NCBI GenBank assembly: GCA_002049945.1
Contig: MVCT01000030.1
Location: forward strand, 1-10,068
Direction of reading: 5' to 3'
Source of the DNA: Candidatus Cloacimonas sp. 4484_140
Lineage (GTDB): Bacteria; Cloacimonadota; Cloacimonadia; JGIOTU-2
DNA: 10,068 bases
The stretch's first letter is position 1, and every line of letters starts with the position of its first letter. Below the pieces are notes generated by a model, which saw nothing but the letters and a program-made list of their open reading frames with translations, searched no databases and was not told the DNA's origin. The position numbers were made by a program, and so were the translations under genes. Positions 6,129 to 10,068 of this stretch are shown here, piece by piece.

Positions 6129-6655
6129 CCAACATTAACTCCATTTTTTGTCGTTGAAGCCATCTTTTTTAGTTTTCCATGCAGTAATTTTCTTCTTATG
6201 GTAGAAATTCTATCAACAAAAAGAATTCCATCGAGATGATCATTTTCATGCTGTGCTGCTCTGGCAAACAGCTCTCGTACAGTGTAGTTTTTCCATTTTC
6301 CATTAAGATCCTGTGAGCGGAATTTCACTATCTGTGCCCGTTTGACTTTTTCATATATTTCAGGAATACTAAGACAGCCCTCAAGCATGAACTGTTCTCC
6401 CTCATACTCGAGTAATTCAGGATTAATAAACACCATTGGTGTGCGCCTATCTTCATCCTCGATCCAGATGGGATTTATAATAAAAATTCGATATGAATGA
6501 CCAATCTGTGGAGCTGCCAGGGCAAACTCTTCATTAACAGCAAGGGTGTCCAGAAGATCCTGAACGACCTGCTTTGTTTTTGGATTATCAGGGGAGATAG
6601 GTTCCGCAATTTTTCGCAGAACCTCATCCCCGAATAAACGAATTTTTTGTATCAT
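6125..6655 (-). CDS. def: Peptide deformylase
   Basis: Def removes the N-formyl group from nascent chains as they leave the ribosome, the counterpart of Fmt. The metal site is complete: Cys94 in EGCLSIPE, and His136/His140 with catalytic Glu137 in QHENDHLDG. Motif 1 reads EFALAAPQIG (43-52), so the two glycines of the common GxGLAAPQ are Glu43 and Ala45. Gln50 is kept. The mid-section LEYEGEQFMLEGC and the C-terminal helix (about 130-165) look ordinary, and 176 residues is the usual length. The ATG shares one base with the yajC stop (TAATG), and the stop overlaps the fmt GTG, so all three are coupled. The motif 1 change is mild and unlikely to abolish activity. Confidence 0.95.
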   Translation of the reverse strand: MIQKIRLFGDEVLRKIAEPISPDNPKTKQVVQDLLDTLAVNEEFALAAPQIGHSYRIFIINPIWIEDEDRRTPMVFINPELLEYEGEQFMLEGCLSIPEIYEKVKRAQIVKFRSQDLNGKWKNYTVRELFARAAQHENDHLDGILFVDRISTIRRKLLHGKLKKMASTTKNGVNVG

Positions 6656-6978
6656 TATTGATTTGTGATTTTTGTTGCAATTGCACTCTTGGTCACTTCA
6701 ATTTTTACGTTATCGTCAACTTTGAGCACAACAATATCGCCTTTGATGCTGTAGATCGTACCTATAATACCACCGCTGGTGATGACTTTTTCATTCTTCT
6801 GAAGCTCATCACGCATTTTTACCATATCTTTTTGCTTTTTTTGCTGAGGACGAATGAGAAGGAAGTAGAGAATGACGAACATGATAATAATGGGTAAAAA
6901 TCCCATAATGCCGCCACCTTGTGCAGCCTGAGGTGCTTCGCCAGCAGCTTCCTGAGCATATAATAGAGATGTGAACAT
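6655..6978 (-). CDS. yajC: YajC, accessory subunit of the Sec translocon
   Basis: YajC is a small inner-membrane protein that associates with SecDF and the SecYEG translocon. The 107-residue protein has an Ala/Gly-rich N-terminus, one membrane segment (about 27-42) ending in the signature FLLIRPQQKKQKD, and a cytoplasmic domain with ELQKNEKVITSGGIIGTIYSI and VVLKVDDNVKIEV. A strong ribosome-binding site, AAGGAG at 6989-6984, lies five bases before the ATG. This is the best such site in the leftward cluster, so yajC is probably the first gene of the def-fmt transcription unit. No secD or secF follows it, unlike in many bacteria. The stop overlaps the def start by one base. Confidence 0.96.
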   Translation of the reverse strand: MFTSLLYAQEAAGEAPQAAQGGGIMGFLPIIIMFVILYFLLIRPQQKKQKDMVKMRDELQKNEKVITSGGIIGTIYSIKGDIVVLKVDDNVKIEVTKSAIATKITNQ

Positions 6979-7061
6979 GTGTTCTCCTTAAATTATTATT
7001 TCCTGTTTAATTATTTGTTAAAAACTTGAAAATGCCTTTGTGCTGTCAAACTATATAAAAA
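6979..7061 (-). promoter_or_regulatory. Upstream region of yajC with strong RBS and possible promoter
   Basis: The 83-base gap between the PDZ gene and yajC is AT-rich. It carries AAGGAG (6989-6984) for yajC and a perfect TTGACA hexamer on the minus strand (7049-7044). No good -10 box follows at 16-18 bases (AAGTTT, AGTTTT), so the promoter call is weak. No hairpin separates the PDZ gene from yajC, and readthrough from the PDZ gene is possible. Confidence 0.4.
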
Positions 7062-8327
7062 TTATTTAAAAAGCGGAAGTTTCTCCATTATTGACATGAT
7101 CTCGCGGTTCTTTTTTTGTATTTTTATAAGGGCAACGATCTCATTGCTTCTGGATTTTTTATTCCAGTATTGCTTAAGATTTTCATCTGAGTTTTTCGGA
7201 ATGAATCTCTGGCAATCTCCCAGTACTTTTGATTCAGCTTTATAGAATTTACTTAACCGCTTCAGATGCTCTTTGGATTCCTCAAAAATTCGAATAATAT
7301 CAGAAAACAACCCGGAAGCTAACTGGCAATTGTAGCTGTATCTGTCAAAGAGCTGGCAGTTTATCTTGCAAACTCTGTCATATTCATCATCAGAAAGATT
7401 TTCATAGAAAACGTGATTGTCCAGAGCTTCCTGCCATTTCTGGAGTGCCATATTTCCGAGATAATATCCATTTACTTCATCAGCGTTCAGGAGCTCTTCA
7501 GCCACGTGCAGAGCCGCAACGATCTGGTCCATTATATCTTTAATGTCTCCTGATTCTCCGGGTAACGAGGGCGCTTCAGTAAATATTATTACCTTTGAAG
7601 GAGTGTTCGGTGCAATGGAATAATCCAGCGTTTTGTCACTGAAACTTCTGCAGAAAAGTTCATCACCATTATTTTGATAGCCGGTAATGATCCCCCATTC
7701 ACCTTTTCCATACAGGTTTCTTGCAAGAACAGGAATGCAGTTATCAATGCTTTTGAAAATGATCTTTTTTATTGATTTCTCTGTTTTATTTTTATGGGTT
7801 TCCCATTTGAGACCGAGATTTTTGAACAGAAATGATGCACAGTCATACCCTTCGGTGGGATCAAAGATATCCAGAGAAAAATCTTCGCGGAATTGCACGC
7901 GATATGGATATCCGGAAAGGCATAGAAGCACATGATAATCGATATCGATCTCGAAATGATCGAAAATTTTCTTTACTGATGAAAAAAAGGTATTCTCCAG
8001 TCCGGTTTTTTTTTCCAGGCGTTTTACATTTTCAATGCGCACTGCGTCTTTTTTTATTTCCGGACTTTTTTCAACTTCCGCAAGGTACACGCCCAGCTCA
8101 CCGGGCCATATCTGGAAGTATTCGTCAGTATCATCTCGTTTTATTTTTATGATGATATTCACGGTTCCCTGATAGCGTAGTTTCAGCTCTGTAAGCTGTT
8201 CTTTACTCTCTATAAGCTCACCATTATATTCTATGAGCCAGTCCCCCACCTCGACACCACTTTCGAGGAGTTGGCTATTTTCATAGAAGCCAATAATTTG
8301 CAAACCTTCAAGCTTTTGATTTATCAT
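7062..8327 (-). CDS. PDZ domain protein with a papain-like (C39/BtrH-like) domain and helical tail
   Basis: The precise function is unknown. Residues about 7-65 form a short PDZ domain (GLQIIGFYENSQLLESGVEVGDWLIEYNG, given here by its key core: SGVEVGDWL at 23-31), which usually binds peptide C-termini. Residues about 105-252 resemble the papain-like fold seen in C39 and butirosin H N-terminal proteins. The cues are LCLSGYPYRVQF (135-146), DPTEGYDC (156-163), SIDNCIPVLARNL (193-205) and EWGIITGY (210-217), which alternate as the family's strand and helix blocks do. No canonical catalytic Cys opens this domain, so it may bind rather than cut. Residues 262-420 are mainly helical and charged. 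There is no signal peptide or membrane segment, so it is probably cytoplasmic. The ATG at 8327 has no obvious ribosome-binding site. It precedes yajC by 83 bases on the same strand. Confidence 0.7.
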   Translation of the reverse strand: MINQKLEGLQIIGFYENSQLLESGVEVGDWLIEYNGELIESKEQLTELKLRYQGTVNIIIKIKRDDTDEYFQIWPGELGVYLAEVEKSPEIKKDAVRIENVKRLEKKTGLENTFFSSVKKIFDHFEIDIDYHVLLCLSGYPYRVQFREDFSLDIFDPTEGYDCASFLFKNLGLKWETHKNKTEKSIKKIIFKSIDNCIPVLARNLYGKGEWGIITGYQNNGDELFCRSFSDKTLDYSIAPNTPSKVIIFTEAPSLPGESGDIKDIMDQIVAALHVAEELLNADEVNGYYLGNMALQKWQEALDNHVFYENLSDDEYDRVCKINCQLFDRYSYNCQLASGLFSDIIRIFEESKEHLKRLSKFYKAESKVLGDCQRFIPKNSDENLKQYWNKKSRSNEIVALIKIQKKNREIMSIMEKLPLFK

Positions 8328-8516
8328 AATAAGTAATTAAAATAAATAGAATAAATTATAATTCTGTCAAGAAACCTGATAAATTTTATATATAAAGGTA
8401 GTTAATAACTTTTTTTATTGACACGATTTATTTCACGTGCAAGTAAAAATCATGCAAAAAATATCACATTAATTTTAACAAAGTGTGATATAAAAAGTAA
8501 ATATTTTAAGGAAATT
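8328..8516. promoter_or_regulatory. Divergent promoter region
   Basis: This AT-rich gap separates the leftward PDZ gene from the rightward transketolase. On the minus strand, TTGACA (8370-8365) and a perfect TATAAT (8360-8355) lie four bases apart, too close to form one promoter. TATAAT could use a weak -35 upstream, or TTGACA a weak -10 (TATTTA) 16 bases downstream. On the plus strand, TTGACA at 8418-8423 has only AAGTAA at the expected -10 position. AAGGA at 8508-8512 serves the transketolase start. No terminator or riboswitch-like structure is apparent. Confidence 0.45.
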
Positions 8517-9138
8517 ATGGAAAAAATAACTAAAATTGATCAGCTCCAAAAAAGGGCTGAGGAAATCCGGTATGATATCGTGAGTATGATCGCAGAAACC
8601 GGCTCTGGCCATCCCGGAGGTTCGCTTTCAGGAGTAGATATCGGCAGTTTCTACCGGCTCGCTCGGACAGGGACTCTCTATCTCCTGTGGTATTGCTCTA
8701 TCTGGAAAAATGGATAAGAAAAATTACAGAGTTTATACTTTGCTCGGAGATGGTGAGCTCGATGAAGGGCAGGTGTGGGAAGCTGCTATGTTCGCAGCAC
8801 ACAAAAAGCTGGATAATCTCTGTGCAATTGTGGACAGAAACCGCTTGCAAATCGATGGAGATACGGAAAAAGTTATGGCACTCGAGCCGCTTAAAGCAAA
8901 ATGGGATGCCTTCGGATGGCACACGATTCTCATTGATGGGCATAATATTTCAGACATTTTAGATGCCTTTGAAGAATTCCATTCTGTTAAAAATAAACCC
9001 ACTGTAATTCTCGCCAAAACAGTAAAGGGAAAAGGTGTTTCTTTTATGGAAAATATAGCCGGCTGGCATGGAAAAGCACCCAATCACAAGGAGCTGGAAC
9101 AGGCATTGAAAGAGATCAAAGCAAGGATGGACGCATGA
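8517..9138 (+). pseudogene. Transketolase N-terminal subunit with internal deletion and frameshift
   Basis: This would be the thiamine-diphosphate and Mg-binding half of a split transketolase (pentose phosphate pathway). The ATG at 8517 follows AAGGA by four bases. The first frame gives IRYDIVSMIAETGSGHPGGS and continues to GVDI (to 8642), then turns into unrelated residues and stops at 8717. From about 8644-8650 the +1 frame reads STGSLGQGLS, continues through the ThDP motif GDGELDEGQVWEAA...IVDRN and ends at TGA 9136-9138. In intact subunits roughly 70-75 residues lie between these blocks, including the SKGH and QGHP histidines. All are absent here. The locus spans about 207 codons instead of about 275-285. 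A fragment from the ATG at 8710 (142 residues) could still be made. It could be a true deletion or an assembly join error. Confidence 0.88.
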
Positions 9139-10068
9139 AAACGCAAGATATAAGACCGATACGTGATGGATACGGGAATGCACTGCTCAAACTTGGAGAA
9201 ACAAATCCGAATGTGCTTGTGCTCGATGCTGATCTTTCGACTTCCACGCGAACGAACTGGTTTGCAGAGAAATTTCCGGAGCGTTTTATCGATGTGGGCA
9301 TTGCAGAGCAAAATATGGTCGATATTGCTGCAGGGTTGAGCTTAGAAGGTAAGATCCCTTTTGTTACAACTTATGGTGTATTTGTGTGCGGACGCGCCTT
9401 TGACCAGTTGCGGAACACAGTGTGTTATTCTCAACTTAATGTAAAAATAGTGGGCTCGCACGGAGGAATTTCCGTAGGACCAGATGGCGGCAGCCATCAA
9501 GCGATCGAAGATATTGCATTGATGAGAATTCTCCCTCACATGACTGTTGTGGTTCCCTGTGACCATTTCCAGGCATACAAAGCTACAATGGAACTTGCAG
9601 AATTACAAGGTCCAGCATACTTGAGACTTGCAAGAGAAGCAACCGAAGCTATTACTGATGAAAACTCAAATTTTGAGATTGGGAAAGCACAGATACTTAC
9701 CGAGGGTGATGATTGTGCGATCTTCTTTGCCGGCACGATTGGTGCTGAAGTAATGAAAGCGTTTGAATTGTTGCATGATAAGAATATTTTTCCAACTATT
9801 ATAAACATGCACACGATCAAGCCAATAGATAAAGAATGTATTATAAAATATGCCAAAAAATTTGGGAAGTTGATGACTGTTGAAGAGCATTTGCAGGCAG
9901 GCGGATTGGGCTCTGCCATTGCGGAGGTGCTTGTTGAGGAGTATCCGGTAAAAGTCAAAATGCTGGCTATTTATGATAGATTTGGTGAGTCCGGACAGCC
10001 GGATGTGCTGCTCGATGCGTTCGGGCTTTCAGCAAAAAGGATTTGTGATCAGGTCGAGGAGTTTATAA
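9135..10068 (+). CDS. Transketolase C-terminal subunit (runs off the right edge)
   Basis: This is the pyrimidine-binding and C-terminal half of a two-subunit transketolase. The ATG overlaps the N-subunit stop by four bases (ATGA). All 311 visible codons are open, from MKTQDIRPIRDGYGN to the last full codon, with no stop before the window ends. Intact homologues are about 310-330 residues, so little is missing. The catalytic Glu58 that activates thiamine diphosphate is in DVGIAEQNM. SHGGISVGPDGGSHQAIED (108-126) is the conserved substrate and cofactor loop. The C-terminal domain starts near residue 190 and includes TVEEHLQAGGLGSAIAE and DRFGESGQP. This half looks fully conserved, in contrast with its damaged partner, so either the damage is recent or it is an artefact. 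Confidence 0.93.
   Translation, partial: MKTQDIRPIRDGYGNALLKLGETNPNVLVLDADLSTSTRTNWFAEKFPERFIDVGIAEQNMVDIAAGLSLEGKIPFVTTYGVFVCGRAFDQLRNTVCYSQLNVKIVGSHGGISVGPDGGSHQAIEDIALMRILPHMTVVVPCDHFQAYKATMELAELQGPAYLRLAREATEAITDENSNFEIGKAQILTEGDDCAIFFAGTIGAEVMKAFELLHDKNIFPTIINMHTIKPIDKECIIKYAKKFGKLMTVEEHLQAGGLGSAIAEVLVEEYPVKVKMLAIYDRFGESGQPDVLLDAFGLSAKRICDQVEEFI

Noticed and set aside
8418..8516. N-terminal extension of the transketolase from an ATG at 8418
   Set aside because: The added residues do not resemble the family, the stretch overlaps a likely promoter, and AAGGA precedes the ATG at 8517.
9135..10068. Frameshift or missing stop in the transketolase C-subunit
   Set aside because: The frame is open for all 311 codons and simply reaches the window edge. 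The final TAA-like letters (10066-10068) are out of frame.

Overview
The window looks like a stretch of an AT-rich Gram-negative bacterial chromosome. YajC together with a secreted protein carrying a signal peptide implies a Sec system. The mix of genes, the archaeal-length RtcB and the degenerate 'ATCTGCGTG / TTCGTGGTTAA' intergenic repeats remind me of uncultured FCB-group lineages such as Cloacimonadota. That assignment is an inference from general impression, not from a marker gene.

Layout. (1) Positions 1-134 hold what may be the last codons of a rightward gene, followed by a strong hairpin terminator. (2) Positions 135-1391 are a complete IS481-type insertion sequence with 29-bp imperfect inverted ends. 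Its transposase is broken by a +1 frameshift inside a perfect 18-bp GC-rich palindrome, just after the catalytic Glu. (3) Positions 1392-1812 are non-coding and full of degenerate repeats. (4) Positions 1813-6978 form a tight leftward operon, in transcription order yajC - def - fmt - DUF116 membrane protein - rtcB - archease - secreted metallophosphatase-like protein. Most junctions overlap or abut, and the largest gap is 5 bases. A PDZ-plus-papain-like-fold protein (7062-8327) lies just upstream on the same strand. (5) Positions 8328-8516 are a divergent promoter region. (6) Positions 8517-10068 hold a rightward two-subunit transketolase. The N-terminal subunit has lost an internal segment of roughly 70-75 residues and changed frame, while the C-terminal subunit looks intact and runs off the window edge.

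How the genes fit together. The operon combines translocon support (YajC), initiator-Met-tRNA formylation (Fmt) and deformylation of nascent chains (Def) with an RNA repair pair (the RtcB 3'-phosphate/5'-OH ligase and its activator archease). DUF116, a cysteine-rich membrane-anchored protein of unknown role, sits between them. I see no clearly new multi-gene defence or mobile system. The most informative oddities are the palindrome-associated frameshift in the transposase, the deletion in the transketolase N-half, the RNA-repair genes wired into a formyl-Met operon, the active-site-degenerate phosphatase-like protein behind archease, and the repeat block.
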